Positions 27,631-37,057 of a stretch of DNA of 64,000 nt are shown piece after piece (position 1 is the first letter of the stretch; the number at the start of each line of letters is the position of its first letter). The position numbers and the translations under genes are program-made. Below the pieces are notes generated by a model. It searched no databases. It saw nothing but the letters and a program-made list of their open reading frames with translations, and had not been told where the DNA came from. This DNA comes from Brevibacillus porteri (GTDB lineage Bacteria > Bacillota > Bacilli > Brevibacillales > Brevibacillaceae), in the NCBI RefSeq assembly GCF_003013475.1, contig NZ_PXZO01000045.1, positions 46,237 through 110,236 of the forward strand, given 5' to 3'.

Positions 27631-30408
27631 ATGGATTACAGCAAAACCTTAGCGCTACCAAAAACAGATTTCCCCATGCGCGGAAATTTACCAAGCCGCG
27701 AGCCACAGATGCAAGCGGTATGGGAAGAGCAAAATATTTATCAACAAGTGCTAGATCGTACAAAAGACCGCCCGTCTTTTGTCTTGCATGATGGCCCTCC
27801 GTATGCGAATGGAGATATCCATATCGGTCACGCACTGAACAAAATCCTCAAGGACTTCATCGTTCGCTACAAATCCATGGCAGGATTTTATGCGCCGTAC
27901 ATCCCAGGTTGGGATACACATGGTTTGCCGATTGAGCAAGCGATCATCAATGCACAAGGGTTGGATCGTCGTAGCATCGAAGTGAACGATTTCCGTCAGC
28001 GCTGTGAAGAGTATGCGTGGTCCTATATCGACAAGCAACGCGACCAATTCAAGCGTCTGGGTGTTCGCGGAGATTGGGAAAACCCATATGTGACACTCCT
28101 GCCTGAGTATGAAGCCAACCAAATTCGCGTATTCGGTGAAATGGCGAAAAAGGGTTATATTTACAAAGGACTGCGCTGCGTGTACTGGTCTCCGTCTTCT
28201 GAGACGGCTCTGGCTGACGCAGAAATCGAATACAAAGATAAGCGCTCTCCTTCTATTTACGTCAGCTTCCAGGTAGCAGATGGAAAAGGCAAGCTGGACA
28301 CAGAAACAGGCGTTGTTATCTGGACAACGACTCCGTGGACATTGCCAGCAAACCTTGCAATCAGCCTGCATCCTGAACTCGAGTACAACGTAGTGAAGGT
28401 AGATGGCCGCAAATTCCTGGTAGCCAACGGTCTGATTGAAGCCGCGAGCAAAGAAATTGGCTGGGAAGGCGTAGAGATTCTCGCAACCTTTAAAGGTCAA
28501 GAACTGGAAGGCGTAGAAACTCAGCATCCATTCTACGATCGCAAGTCTCCACTCATCCTGGGTGAGCATGTAACCTTGGATGCAGGTACTGGTTGCGTTC
28601 ATACTGCTCCAGGACACGGGGAAGATGACTTTAACATTGGTCAAAAATACAATTTGGGCGTCCTTTGCCCAGTGGATCACGAAGGTAAAATGACCAATGA
28701 GGCTCCAGGCTTTGAAGGTCTGTTCTACGAAGATGCCAACAAAGTGATTACAGAAAAGCTGAAAGAAACCGGAGCACTCTTGAAGCTCAATTTCTTCACG
28801 CACTCCTACCCACATGACTGGCGTACGAAAAAACCGGTTATCTATCGGGCGACAGAGCAATGGTTCGCGTCTATCGACGGATTCCGTGAGCAAATGCTCG
28901 AAGCGATTAAAAATGTAAAATGGATTCCTCATTGGGGAGAAACTCGTCTGGCAAACATGATCGCGGATCGTGGCGACTGGTGCATTTCCCGTCAGCGTGT
29001 ATGGGGTGTACCGATTCCCATCTTCTATTGCAAATCGTGTAACGAACCGATCATTAACGACACGACGATCACCCATGTTGCTGATCTGTTCCGCAAAGAA
29101 GGATCGAAAGTATGGTTCTCCCGTGAAGCAAATGAGCTGGTTCCAGAAGGGCTTTCTTGCACCAAGTGCGATTGCAAGGAATTCCGCAAAGAAACGGATA
29201 TTATGGACGTTTGGTTCGACTCCGGTTCCAGCCACCAGGCTGTTTTGCGCGAAAGAGGCATTGCTTGGCCGGCTGACATGTATCTGGAAGGCTCTGACCA
29301 GTATCGTGGCTGGTTCAACTCTTCTCTCTCGACGGGTGTTGCCGTGTATGGCACAGCTCCTTACAAATCCGTTTTGAGCCACGGCTTTGCGTTGGATGGA
29401 GAAGGACGCAAAATGTCCAAATCCCTCGGTAACGTCATCGTGCCTCAACAAGTTATTGACAAGATGGGCGCAGATATCTTGCGTCTGTGGGTAGCTTCTG
29501 TTGACTATCAGGCAGATGTGCGCATTTCCGATGCGATTCTGAATCAGATCGCTGAGGTATATCGCAAAATCCGCAATACGTTCCGCTTCCTGTTGGGCAA
29601 CCTGGATGGATTCAATCCTGCAACAGACCGCGTAGCATATGAAGAGCTGGGCGAGCTGGATCGTTATGTTCTGGCGAAAGCAGCAAAAGTCGCGAAGCGT
29701 ACGCGCAAAGCGTATGATGAATATCAGTTCCATACCGTTTTCCATGCGGTGCACAACTTCTGCGTCATTGACTTGTCCGCGTTCTATCTGGATATTTGCA
29801 AGGATCGTTTGTATGTAGAAGCGCCAGATAGTTTGAAACGACGCGCTGCACAGACAGTGATGTACGATTGCTTGCTCAGTCTGGTGAAGCTGGTTGCTCC
29901 ACTGTTGCCGCATACAGCTGATGAGGTGTGGGCGTTCATTCCAGGCGTGGAAGAGAAGAGTGTGCAGTTGACGGATATGCCAGAAGGCGACGAACAACAT
30001 CTCAGCTTTGCAGCAGAAGCAGAGAGCAAGTGGGATGCGTTCCTGGCGATCCGAGACGAGGTACTCAAAGCCATGGAAGAAGCGCGCCGCAACAAGGTGT
30101 TCGGTAATTCCGTTGATGCGAAGCTAGCTCTGTACCCACAAACGGAAGAAGTTGCGAAAACATTGGCAGCAATGGACGATCTGGCTGACCTGTTCATCGT
30201 GGCTCACGTGGATGTACACAGCGGGTCTGCTCCAGCAGAAGCAGTACAACTCGAAGGCATTGCTGCTGTGGTCTCAGCCGCAGACGGTGGAAAATGCGAG
30301 CGTTGCCGCGTAGTGAAACCTGATGTTGGTACTCGCGAGTCGCACGCGTCACTTTGCGTACGTTGCGCGGATATCGTAGAACAACACTACGCACATGTAG
30401 CAGAATAA
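27631..30408 (+). CDS. ileS: Isoleucyl-tRNA synthetase
   Basis: This class I synthetase charges tRNA-Ile. The HIGH motif is His64-Ile-Gly-His, KMSKS begins at Lys594, the editing domain lies between them ([13 protein letters not shown]), and the C-terminus has two cysteine pairs (CERC and CVRC) forming the zinc site. The length is about 925 residues. GTG 27619 is in frame, but AAGGAG lies against it; ATG 27631 is better spaced. It is controlled by the T-box upstream and followed by a terminator. Confidence 0.98.
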   Translation: MDYSKTLALPKTDFPMRGNLPSREPQMQAVWEEQNIYQQVLDRTKDRPSFVLHDGPPYANGDIHIGHALNKILKDFIVRYKSMAGFYAPYIPGWDTHGLPIEQAIINAQGLDRRSIEVNDFRQRCEEYAWSYIDKQRDQFKRLGVRGDWENPYVTLLPEYEANQIRVFGEMAKKGYIYKGLRCVYWSPSSETALADAEIEYKDKRSPSIYVSFQVADGKGKLDTETGVVIWTTTPWTLPANLAISLHPELEYNVVKVDGRKFLVANGLIEAASKEIGWEGVEILATFKGQELEGVETQHPFYDRKSPLILGEHVTLDAGTGCVHTAPGHGEDDFNIGQKYNLGVLCPVDHEGKMTNEAPGFEGLFYEDANKVITEKLKETGALLKLNFFTHSYPHDWRTKKPVIYRATEQWFASIDGFREQMLEAIKNVKWIPHWGETRLANMIADRGDWCISRQRVWGVPIPIFYCKSCNEPIINDTTITHVADLFRKEGSKVWFSREANELVPEGLSCTKCDCKEFRKETDIMDVWFDSGSSHQAVLRERGIAWPADMYLEGSDQYRGWFNSSLSTGVAVYGTAPYKSVLSHGFALDGEGRKMSKSLGNVIVPQQVIDKMGADILRLWVASVDYQADVRISDAILNQIAEVYRKIRNTFRFLLGNLDGFNPATDRVAYEELGELDRYVLAKAAKVAKRTRKAYDEYQFHTVFHAVHNFCVIDLSAFYLDICKDRLYVEAPDSLKRRAAQTVMYDCLLSLVKLVAPLLPHTADEVWAFIPGVEEKSVQLTDMPEGDEQHLSFAAEAESKWDAFLAIRDEVLKAMEEARRNKVFGNSVDAKLALYPQTEEVAKTLAAMDDLADLFIVAHVDVHSGSAPAEAVQLEGIAAVVSAADGGKCERCRVVKPDVGTRESHASLCVRCADIVEQHYAHVAE

Positions 30409-30421
30409 AAATCGGTCGATC

Positions 30422-30456
30422 AACCTGTCATTCCCTTTGGGGATGGCAGGTTTTTT
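30422..30456 (+). terminator. Terminator after ileS
   Basis: AACCTGTCATTCCC pairs with GGGATGGCAGGTT across a four-base loop (one wobble), followed by six T. Confidence 0.9.
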
Positions 30457-30509
30457 GCTGTGAAAAACATCTCGATATTTTTCATAAAGGTGGATATGAG
30501 CGCATGCGG

Positions 30510-30541
30510 ACCAACAAAACGGTCATGGCCGTTTTGTTGGT
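30510..30541. repeat. Perfect 13-bp inverted repeat before ylyA
   Basis: ACCAACAAAACGG (30510-30522) and CCGTTTTGTTGGT (30529-30541) are exact reverse complements around a six-base centre (TCATGG). No T-run follows on either strand, so it does not look like an intrinsic terminator. It stands 65 bases before the ylyA start and could be a protein-binding palindrome or an mRNA hairpin. Confidence 0.65.
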
Positions 30542-30605
30542 CATATTTCCTTCGCGACCAAGACATACTACCTGTTGAGGAAACCAAACAAAGGTGGTGT
30601 ACAGC

Positions 30606-31367
30606 GTGGACCAAAAGAAGGTGGCCAGCTTCCGGGAAAAGCTGCTGGAACAGAAAAAGGAACTGGAAGACCGCGTACAGGACCATTATGGCATGAGAGA
30701 ACCGATGACAACCTCTTTGCAGGAGTTTGCCATGTACGATAATCATCCGGCAGATATCGGCAGTGAGATGTTTGAACGGGAAAAAGATTTGGCCCTAGAT
30801 AGTCTCGATCGTGAGACATTGAAAGAGATTGATCAGGCGCTACTGCGTATGGAGGAAGGCACCTACGGACTGTGTACGGTCTGTGGAGAGCAAATACCTG
30901 TGGAGCGACTGGAAGCACTGCCTCAGGCACAAACGTGCAAGGAGCATGCACCAGCGCCCTCAGTCAACGAGTCACGTCCGATTGAGGAACAGTTTTTGCA
31001 GCCGCCGTTCGGACGTACATCTTTGGATGAAAAAGAAGGACAGAACGGATTTGACGGTGAGGATGCTTGGCAAATTGTCGAGTCTTGGGGGACATCTAGC
31101 ACGCCTTTCTCGTACCAGGAACCCGACAAAACGGATTATGATGAAATGTATATCGAGAGCAATGAGCCGGATGGCTTTGTAGAAGCCGTAGAGGAAATCG
31201 GTTATACCGATATTGAAGGCTATCACGGACCGGACAGTGTGCATTTTATGAGAAGCGGGACGTATGAGGAGTACATGAGAAAAGGAGAAGGGAAAGGAAA
31301 CTTCCTCTCCTATGATGATTACGAGGGAGAGCAAGCAGAACGAGAGGGCATGGATGACTACTCATGA
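30606..31367 (+). CDS. ylyA: TraR/DksA-type zinc-finger protein, YteA/YlyA family
   Basis: This 253-residue protein has an N-terminal coiled coil (about residues 1-75) and a DksA-like C4-type finger region (GTYGLCTVCGEQIP, then TCKEH) in which only three cysteines and a histidine are seen. A long acidic C-terminal extension is typical of the YteA family. In B. subtilis ylyA also follows ileS and its product modulates sigma-G-dependent transcription with RNA polymerase. GTG 30606 is chosen because AAAGGTG lies nine bases upstream; the frame opens at 30594. Confidence 0.8.
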   Translation: MDQKKVASFREKLLEQKKELEDRVQDHYGMREPMTTSLQEFAMYDNHPADIGSEMFEREKDLALDSLDRETLKEIDQALLRMEEGTYGLCTVCGEQIPVERLEALPQAQTCKEHAPAPSVNESRPIEEQFLQPPFGRTSLDEKEGQNGFDGEDAWQIVESWGTSSTPFSYQEPDKTDYDEMYIESNEPDGFVEAVEEIGYTDIEGYHGPDSVHFMRSGTYEEYMRKGEGKGNFLSYDDYEGEQAEREGMDDYS

Positions 31368-32505
31368 GCAGGTAGCGGTCTTGGACCTACAAATTGAGCG
31401 CGTGGAAACGTATCCACTACTTCATCGTCTATCGCAAGCTTACGGTGATGCGAATGGGTATAAGCGTTATCGAAGCAGTTATCTCATTCGGATTATCACA
31501 CGGGCTGGTATAGATGGCTGGGGAGAAATTATCGATTGGCTGCCGACGCTTCATAAGGGCTTTTGTGAGCGCATCATTCCGTACTTGCTGGGTAAGCAGG
31601 TGGATAACAGAGTAGCCATTGTCGATGTCGTAGGAAAGTGGCATCAGCGTTCGGCTTCAGGTGTCAGTATGGCACTTACGGAAATTTTGGCGAAAGCGGC
31701 GGGGCTATCTGTGTGCCAACTATGGGGAGGCCAGATACATTCGGGCATCCCGGTATATGCCTCCCTCCAATCCTACCGTGAAACAGAAGACTGGATGCAA
31801 CAGTCATGGAAGCAAGTCGCCCAGCAAGTCGACGTTGGCTTCAAGATGGTGAAAGTAAAGATTGGCGGGCGCTCTGTTCAAGAGGATCAAACGCACATCG
31901 AAAAACTGATGAATTTGCTTCCTGAACAAGTTCAAGTAGCGGTAGATGCCAATCAGAGCTACGACTGTGCGACTGCAAGGAAGTGGGAAGGGCTTTTTTC
32001 CCGTTATGGCAATTGGCTTTGGCTGGAGGAGCCGATGCCCATGGATCGTACAAACGAGTATGTTAAGCTTCGTTCGTCAATATCCATTCCACTTGCTGGT
32101 GGAGAAAACTTGATTCGTTGCGCACAGTTTTTGCCCTTGTATGAGGGTGGCGCCATCGATATTGCTCAGCCTGACCTGATGCATACAGGGGGCATTGACG
32201 ATTATCGAACGCATCTACAAATGGCCCGTCAGTTTGGCTATCGCGTGTCTCCACATTCCTTTGACGGTTCGCTGGCACGAGTGTATACGTTATTTGCACA
32301 AGCTTGCTTGCTGGCATGGACCAAGATGGATAGCCATCCGATTGAGCCTGTCGAATGGGATGTCATGGAGAACCCGTTTACACAATTGTTTCCGCTACGA
32401 CCCATAAATGGCGAAGTGACGCTACCAGCTGGCGTTGGAATTGGCGTCGAGCCTGATTGGGAGATTATTAACGCGTTGCGCTGGGACGGTAGCGCTTATG
32501 CGTAA
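31354..32505 (+). CDS. Enolase-superfamily enzyme, mandelate racemase-like
   Basis: This is a metal-dependent enzyme that abstracts a proton alpha to a carboxylate. The barrel has the KxK acid/base motif (MVKVKIGG), metal ligands in VDANQSY (Asp), LEEPM (Glu) and GGEN (Glu), an AQPDLMHTGG segment and a SPHSFDG segment. The Asp/Glu/Glu set with QPD and PHS is closer to the mandelate racemase and acid-sugar dehydratase subgroup than to MenC or dipeptide epimerases. The substrate cannot be read from sequence. ATG 31354 overlaps the end of ylyA by 14 bases and has GAGAGGG upstream; 383 residues. An MFS transporter follows 15 bases downstream. Confidence 0.8.
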   Translation: MTTHEQVAVLDLQIERVETYPLLHRLSQAYGDANGYKRYRSSYLIRIITRAGIDGWGEIIDWLPTLHKGFCERIIPYLLGKQVDNRVAIVDVVGKWHQRSASGVSMALTEILAKAAGLSVCQLWGGQIHSGIPVYASLQSYRETEDWMQQSWKQVAQQVDVGFKMVKVKIGGRSVQEDQTHIEKLMNLLPEQVQVAVDANQSYDCATARKWEGLFSRYGNWLWLEEPMPMDRTNEYVKLRSSISIPLAGGENLIRCAQFLPLYEGGAIDIAQPDLMHTGGIDDYRTHLQMARQFGYRVSPHSFDGSLARVYTLFAQACLLAWTKMDSHPIEPVEWDVMENPFTQLFPLRPINGEVTLPAGVGIGVEPDWEIINALRWDGSAYA

Positions 32506-32520
32506 GACAAGGAGTTTCGT

Positions 32521-33894
32521 ATGGCACAAAATGCGAAAAACCTGATTGGGCTTGTCGGGGTTCCATTAGTGATGGTGCTGGGCAACTCGATGCTGATTCC
32601 TGTACTACCTACAATGAAGACGGAAATGAAGCTCACGGCCTTACAGACGAGCTTGTTAATCACTGCTTTTTCGATTGCAGCAGGTATGGTTATCCCTTTT
32701 GCCGGCTATTTGTCAGATCGATTTGGGAGAAAAATTGTCATTATCATCTCCCTTGCCCTGTACGGTCTGGGTGGTTTGGTCGCAGGGCTTGCTGCTCTGT
32801 GGCTGGATCAACCCTATATGGCTATCATGGGAGGGCGTGTCTTGCAGGGGATTGGGGCAGCCGGGACAGCCCCCATCGCGATGGCATTGGTAGGGGATCT
32901 GTTCGATGGCGCTTCGGAGAGTAGGGCATTGGGGCTTTTGGAGACATCAAACGGGATGGGAAAAGTATTAAGTCCGATTTTTGGCTCCTTGCTTGCTCTC
33001 ATTTCTTGGTACATGGTCTTTTTAGCTTTTCCGATTATTTGCGGTGTCGTTCTCCTGATGTTTTTATTTCTGACCAAGGAAAAGAAACAGGATAAGAAGC
33101 CGCTCCCCGTCAAGCAGTACATGCATTCGATCGCGCAAGTGTTTAAACAGCATGGAAAATGGCTTGTCCCTGCATTTTTTGTTGGGAGTATCTGCTTGTT
33201 CACGTTGTTTGGTGTACTGTTTTACCTGTCTGATTTATTGGAAGAAAAATACAAGATCGATGGTGTCATCAAAGGCTTCTTTTTGGCGATTCCCTTGCTC
33301 GTGATGAGTATAGCGGCGTATGTAACAGGAATCATCATCAAAAAGAAGCTGAAGCTGATGCGTCTGTTTGTGATTATCGGCATGTTTTTGCTGGCTACGT
33401 CTTACATTCTGGCTAGCTTTGTCAAAGGGGCTTATGTCCTGATTGGTATTTTGGTCATCGGCAGCATGGGGACGGGGATGATTTTACCTTGCTTGAACTC
33501 CATGATCGTTGGGGCCGTGCAAAAAACAGAGCGGGGCATGATTACTTCTTTGTATAGCGGAGTCCGTTTTATCGGTGTTGCGATCGGCCCACCTATTTTT
33601 ACTTGGTTGCTCGGGATTTCTCGGATGGTCATGTTTCTATCAATCGCAGGTTTATCGCTCGTTTTCGCTGTGCTTGCGATCTTTTTCTTGAAGCCCAAGC
33701 AGGTCGAGCAGCAAGGACAAGGGACAAAAGACAGCGAGACGAAAGTGTGGCGGCAAATATCAGAGGTATTGGGAATTGAACCTGAAACGGTACACGAGGT
33801 ACAACGTGAGAGAGCTATCGAAAAGTATGGCTTTGATCCAAATGAGCTCGTCAAGCGTGTGTTGTCGGGAAAGAAGGAAAAGGAAAAACAATAA
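32521..33894 (+). CDS. Major facilitator superfamily transporter
   Basis: This 457-residue protein has about twelve membrane spans and the MFS motif A variant GYLSDRFGRK between spans 2 and 3. The N-terminal half (QTSLLITAFSIAAGMVIPFAGY, truncated here to its core) resembles drug:proton antiporters, and an extra soluble tail of about 60 residues ends the protein. AAGGAG precedes ATG 32521. Tight linkage to the enolase-family gene suggests either a shared substrate or an exporter; the sequence does not decide. Confidence 0.82.
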   Translation: MAQNAKNLIGLVGVPLVMVLGNSMLIPVLPTMKTEMKLTALQTSLLITAFSIAAGMVIPFAGYLSDRFGRKIVIIISLALYGLGGLVAGLAALWLDQPYMAIMGGRVLQGIGAAGTAPIAMALVGDLFDGASESRALGLLETSNGMGKVLSPIFGSLLALISWYMVFLAFPIICGVVLLMFLFLTKEKKQDKKPLPVKQYMHSIAQVFKQHGKWLVPAFFVGSICLFTLFGVLFYLSDLLEEKYKIDGVIKGFFLAIPLLVMSIAAYVTGIIIKKKLKLMRLFVIIGMFLLATSYILASFVKGAYVLIGILVIGSMGTGMILPCLNSMIVGAVQKTERGMITSLYSGVRFIGVAIGPPIFTWLLGISRMVMFLSIAGLSLVFAVLAIFFLKPKQVEQQGQGTKDSETKVWRQISEVLGIEPETVHEVQRERAIEKYGFDPNELVKRVLSGKKEKEKQ

Positions 33895-33962
33895 ACAGGC
33901 TGTCTCTGTCGGTCATTCTCACCGGATACAATGCCGAGGAGCGACAGGGACGAGCCTGTTTA
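33892..33962. terminator. Long bidirectional hairpin between the MFS and Nudix genes
   Basis: TAAACAGGCTGTCTCTGTCG (33892-33911) pairs with CGACAGGGAC and AGCCTGTTTA (33942-33962) with one wobble and one bulged base. It lies between two convergent genes. On the minus strand the stem is followed by a T-rich stretch (TATTGTTTTT), on the plus strand only by TTTATG, so it may work better for the minus-strand gene. Confidence 0.7.
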
Positions 33963-33968
33963 TGATGG

Positions 33969-34442
33969 CTAGGACTCCGCGAAGGGATGACGTAGGGCTC
34001 GATCGAGTGTGAGCGGATACACATCATCTTGCAGAATGCGACTAAACTCCTGATTGCGTTTTACATCTCGCGGAATATCCGCAAACACAATGGTGGCAAG
34101 CACGTCTCGGCCGCTTGGTTGGTTTGTATAATGCGCTACCTTTGCGATATAAATGTCTTTTCGCATCGAGTCGTCGATGGTGTACTGTCCGATGCGCTCA
34201 ATCCCTTCCAGAATGGCACCGGTTTCTTCATAGACTTCACGAACTGCTGCTGCCAGGCTGTTTTCACCTGCTTCTACTTTTCCCCCTGGTAGCTCCACAC
34301 CCCGTGTACGATGGCGAGTAAATAACAGCTTTCCTTGATAAAAAGCGAAGATCAGCACGTGACCTGCTTGGTGGTTACGATACTCTTCGGGGGAAAAGGT
34401 TAGCTTGACAGGTAAGCCGAAATCGTCGTAAAAAGCGTACAT
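33969..34442 (-). CDS. ytkD: Nudix hydrolase, YtkD type
   Basis: This is a nucleoside triphosphate pyrophosphohydrolase of the Nudix family. The Nudix box is complete: GGKVEAGE, then REVYEETGA, fitting GX5EX7REUXEEXGU. The overall layout (MYAFYDDFGLPVKLTF start, GQYTI, later DIPRDVKRNQEFSRILQDDVYPL) resembles B. subtilis YtkD, reported to clean oxidised nucleotides and to act as an RNA pyrophosphohydrolase. The frame is open to 34589, but AAGGAGAG before ATG 34442 gives the expected 157 residues. It starts just after the end of the flavoprotein gene, on the same strand. Confidence 0.85.
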   Translation of the reverse strand: MYAFYDDFGLPVKLTFSPEEYRNHQAGHVLIFAFYQGKLLFTRHRTRGVELPGGKVEAGENSLAAAVREVYEETGAILEGIERIGQYTIDDSMRKDIYIAKVAHYTNQPSGRDVLATIVFADIPRDVKRNQEFSRILQDDVYPLTLDRALRHPFAES

Positions 34443-34456
34443 GCAAAGCTCTCCTT

Positions 34457-35386
34457 CTACAGGCTCATTGATCTGTTGTTTTGAATTTGCAAGGAAATAT
34501 GCTTGACCGCCTTCATCGCTTGACCAACTGCCAGTGATAAACTCGCATAAGCGGCTCCGTTGTTCACGTCTCCGACTGCGTATATCCATGGAGAGTTGAC
34601 TCGTTGAGACGAATCTGTTTGCAAATAGTCATCGCCAAACATGTCCAAGCCATCGAAACCAGCTGTGTTTCCATGAACACCAATTCGCGGCAAAATCCAA
34701 TCGACTACGATCGTCTCTGGATTGCCTGTGCGTGTAGAGGTGAGTGTCAGAACCGTCCGTGCCTCTTCGTGCTGATAATCACTTACTTGTGTTTCCCACA
34801 GGACTTGGATGTTGGGGAGGCCTGTGATTTTCTTTTGCCATTCGGGACGAGCACGCCACTCACTGCTCCGAACCAACAGATAAACTTGTCGGGCATGGAA
34901 GCTCAAATTTGCTGCACTCTCTAATGCACGATCTCCTCCGCCAATGACGGCGATATCTTGCCCGGCGATGGTGTGCGCTTGGGCAGTTGTAGAAAACCAA
35001 GGCGACAGGACGCTCGGACAATCAGCTAGAGCTGGTATTTCGTTCCAGCCAACTCCTGTGGCGATGAGTAGATAGTCGACACGATAAACGGATTTCGAAG
35101 TAATTACCTGTTTCGTTTCCCGATCAATGGAAAGAATGGCTTCGTTCAATCGTATGTTTGGCTGCTGGATGAAAGGATGTGCGATCAGTACCTTTACAAG
35201 GGCAGCTCCCTGGTCATATACAAGGGGCGGAAAGTCGGTAATCTCGTTGTAAATGTGATGCAATTGGCCGCCGAGTCTATCCGTTTTTTCGATAAGAAGA
35301 CAAGAAAGACCTAATCGGTGGCACCATATTGCTGCGGACAACCCTGCGATGCCGCCACCTGCGATCAGCACCTGTATGTGTTCCAC
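34457..35386 (-). CDS. Thioredoxin reductase-like FAD/NAD(P)-dependent oxidoreductase
   Basis: This two-dinucleotide-binding flavoprotein has an N-terminal FAD motif LIAGGGIAGLSAA, GGQL, an ATGVG segment, a second GGGDRALESA motif for NAD(P), and a terminal FAD motif IYAVGDV. The redox CxxC found between the two domains in thioredoxin reductases is absent. It may therefore act like ferredoxin- or flavodoxin-NADP reductases or bacillithiol-disulfide reductase-type enzymes. GTG 35386 is preferred because GGAGG lies nine bases upstream; TTG 35392 is too close. It forms a two-gene minus-strand unit with the Nudix gene. Confidence 0.8.
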   Translation of the reverse strand: MEHIQVLIAGGGIAGLSAAIWCHRLGLSCLLIEKTDRLGGQLHHIYNEITDFPPLVYDQGAALVKVLIAHPFIQQPNIRLNEAILSIDRETKQVITSKSVYRVDYLLIATGVGWNEIPALADCPSVLSPWFSTTAQAHTIAGQDIAVIGGGDRALESAANLSFHARQVYLLVRSSEWRARPEWQKKITGLPNIQVLWETQVSDYQHEEARTVLTLTSTRTGNPETIVVDWILPRIGVHGNTAGFDGLDMFGDDYLQTDSSQRVNSPWIYAVGDVNNGAAYASLSLAVGQAMKAVKHISLQIQNNRSMSL

Positions 35387-35623
35387 TCTCAAGTCCCTCC
35401 GATTCCCTTATTCATCTATCCGATTTTCCTCAGTTTTAGACTACCTGTTTCGATTCGCAAGTGCAAGAACTCTCAGGGAAAACCGATCGAGTTGAATCGG
35501 CAGAATTCTACATTTTGACAGCAAATTGTGGTAAAATGGGACGAAAGTTTTCCAGAATATATTGAAAAATGAAAAGCCCAAAGCACTATGGACCCCGTGA
35601 TTTTAAAAAGGAGTGAACCGAAC

Positions 35624-36973
35624 GTGCAAGCCAAGAATGACAAGCCTCAAGCTCCTGCAAAACAGCCGCGTAAACGGATCAAGCGTGGTCAGCGAAGCAA
35701 GCGGATGTATCTGCTCTTGGCGGGTTGCTTATTCCTCTGTTTGTTGGCCGTAGGAGCAGGCTTCGCCCTCAACCAGTTAGACAAGACACTAGACGTTGTA
35801 ACGGTAGACCCGTACAAGCTACCGGATCAACCCGTGGTGGAAAAGCCGTACGAACAAAAGAAATCAATCGCCTTCGCCATCGTTGGGGTGGACACGCGCA
35901 AAAACATCGGTATGTTAAACACCGATGTTCTGGTCGTCGCAGTCGCCAATCCTGTTACGCAAAAGCTGAGCATGGTATCGTTGCCACGTGATACCCGCGT
36001 TCAAATCCCAGGATATCCAGGCTATCACAAGGTTAATGAAGTATTTGCATTAGGGGAAAATATCAGGAAAGATGCGGAAATCAAAGGGAAGCCTGTTACA
36101 GAAAATGGCATGACGATGCTCAAAAAGACATTGAATCACATGCTGGGGATCTCGGTTGAGCATTACGTGCAGCTTGACTTTGAGGGCTTCACAGCGGTCA
36201 TTGACAAGCTGGGCGGGATTACGGTTGACGTAGATCGCGATCTCGTATACGAATTGCCGAAGCAAGGTGTATACCGAAGTTTGAAAAAAGGGAAACAAGT
36301 ATTGAACGGAGAGCAGGCACTTGGCTTCGTCCGTCATCGCATCGACAGACGTGGAGACGCTTACAACTCGAGCGACTTCGATCGCAATCGCAGACAGCAG
36401 CAGGTGATTCGTGCTGTAGCAGAAAAGAGCATGTCCATGGATGGATTATCGAGTTTGACAGCTGTACTGGATACCGTTGGTCAGCATATCAAAACCGATC
36501 TGTCGAAAGACCAAATAAAAGGTTTGGCACTCGATTTTGCCAGCTTTTCGTCAAGCAACATGGTTACTTTGGATAATGGGGCGATCTGGAGCTCTCCGTA
36601 TTCCTTATGGCCGAGAGAGAACATGCAAGCTGTTCGAACTGCCCTGCAAACAGAAGTGGGAGCAGCTGGACCTGGCGAACAGCTCAGTGATGCAGCTGTA
36701 GCGGAAGTAGCCAAGATAGAAATGAAAGCGGAGAAGAGAACACCAGCTGCGAACCCCAAGCCCACGACAGGTACAAAAGAGCAGCCCAAAACACAAAAAC
36801 CAGCCACACCACCACCAAATACGGCTCCAGAACCAACACAGGAGCCTGTAACACCAGATGGAAATGGCGGCGAACGCAATCCTGAGCCGACGGATAGTAA
36901 TATGCCACCACCCGATATTTTGGCCCCGCCTGCACCGGCGACAGATAGTGCTGACATCGGGCAAACTGGTTGA
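35624..36973 (+). CDS. LytR-CpsA-Psr (LCP) family cell-wall ligase
   Basis: LCP proteins transfer teichoic acid or other glycopolymers from undecaprenyl carriers to peptidoglycan outside the cell. A very basic cytoplasmic start (KQPRKRIKRGQRSKR) and one span (about residues 27-50) precede the LCP domain, with VGVDTR, NTDVLVVA, SLPRDTRVQIPGY, YVQLDFEGF and FVRHRIDRRGDAYNSSDFDRN (Arg-rich lipid phosphate site). A Pro-rich tail of about 85 residues ends the protein. AAAGGAG lies ten bases before GTG 35624; an upstream ATG at 35588 lacks a ribosome site. The 240-base gap upstream to the divergent flavoprotein gene shows no clear consensus promoter. Confidence 0.9.
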   Translation: MQAKNDKPQAPAKQPRKRIKRGQRSKRMYLLLAGCLFLCLLAVGAGFALNQLDKTLDVVTVDPYKLPDQPVVEKPYEQKKSIAFAIVGVDTRKNIGMLNTDVLVVAVANPVTQKLSMVSLPRDTRVQIPGYPGYHKVNEVFALGENIRKDAEIKGKPVTENGMTMLKKTLNHMLGISVEHYVQLDFEGFTAVIDKLGGITVDVDRDLVYELPKQGVYRSLKKGKQVLNGEQALGFVRHRIDRRGDAYNSSDFDRNRRQQQVIRAVAEKSMSMDGLSSLTAVLDTVGQHIKTDLSKDQIKGLALDFASFSSSNMVTLDNGAIWSSPYSLWPRENMQAVRTALQTEVGAAGPGEQLSDAAVAEVAKIEMKAEKRTPAANPKPTTGTKEQPKTQKPATPPPNTAPEPTQEPVTPDGNGGERNPEPTDSNMPPPDILAPPAPATDSADIGQTG

Positions 36974-37057
36974 TCTTGAGCACACCCCCCAGGCAAAAGC
37001 ACATATTCTATCGTACATAGACAGTCTTGCCTGTGCTGGGAAGGGAGTGCGGAAGTT

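Noticed and set aside
27751..30000. 749-residue open frame on the minus strand opposite ileS
   Set aside because: It lies wholly inside the strongly supported ileS gene, resembles no family, has low-complexity hydrophobic content and is explained by codon bias of the sense strand.
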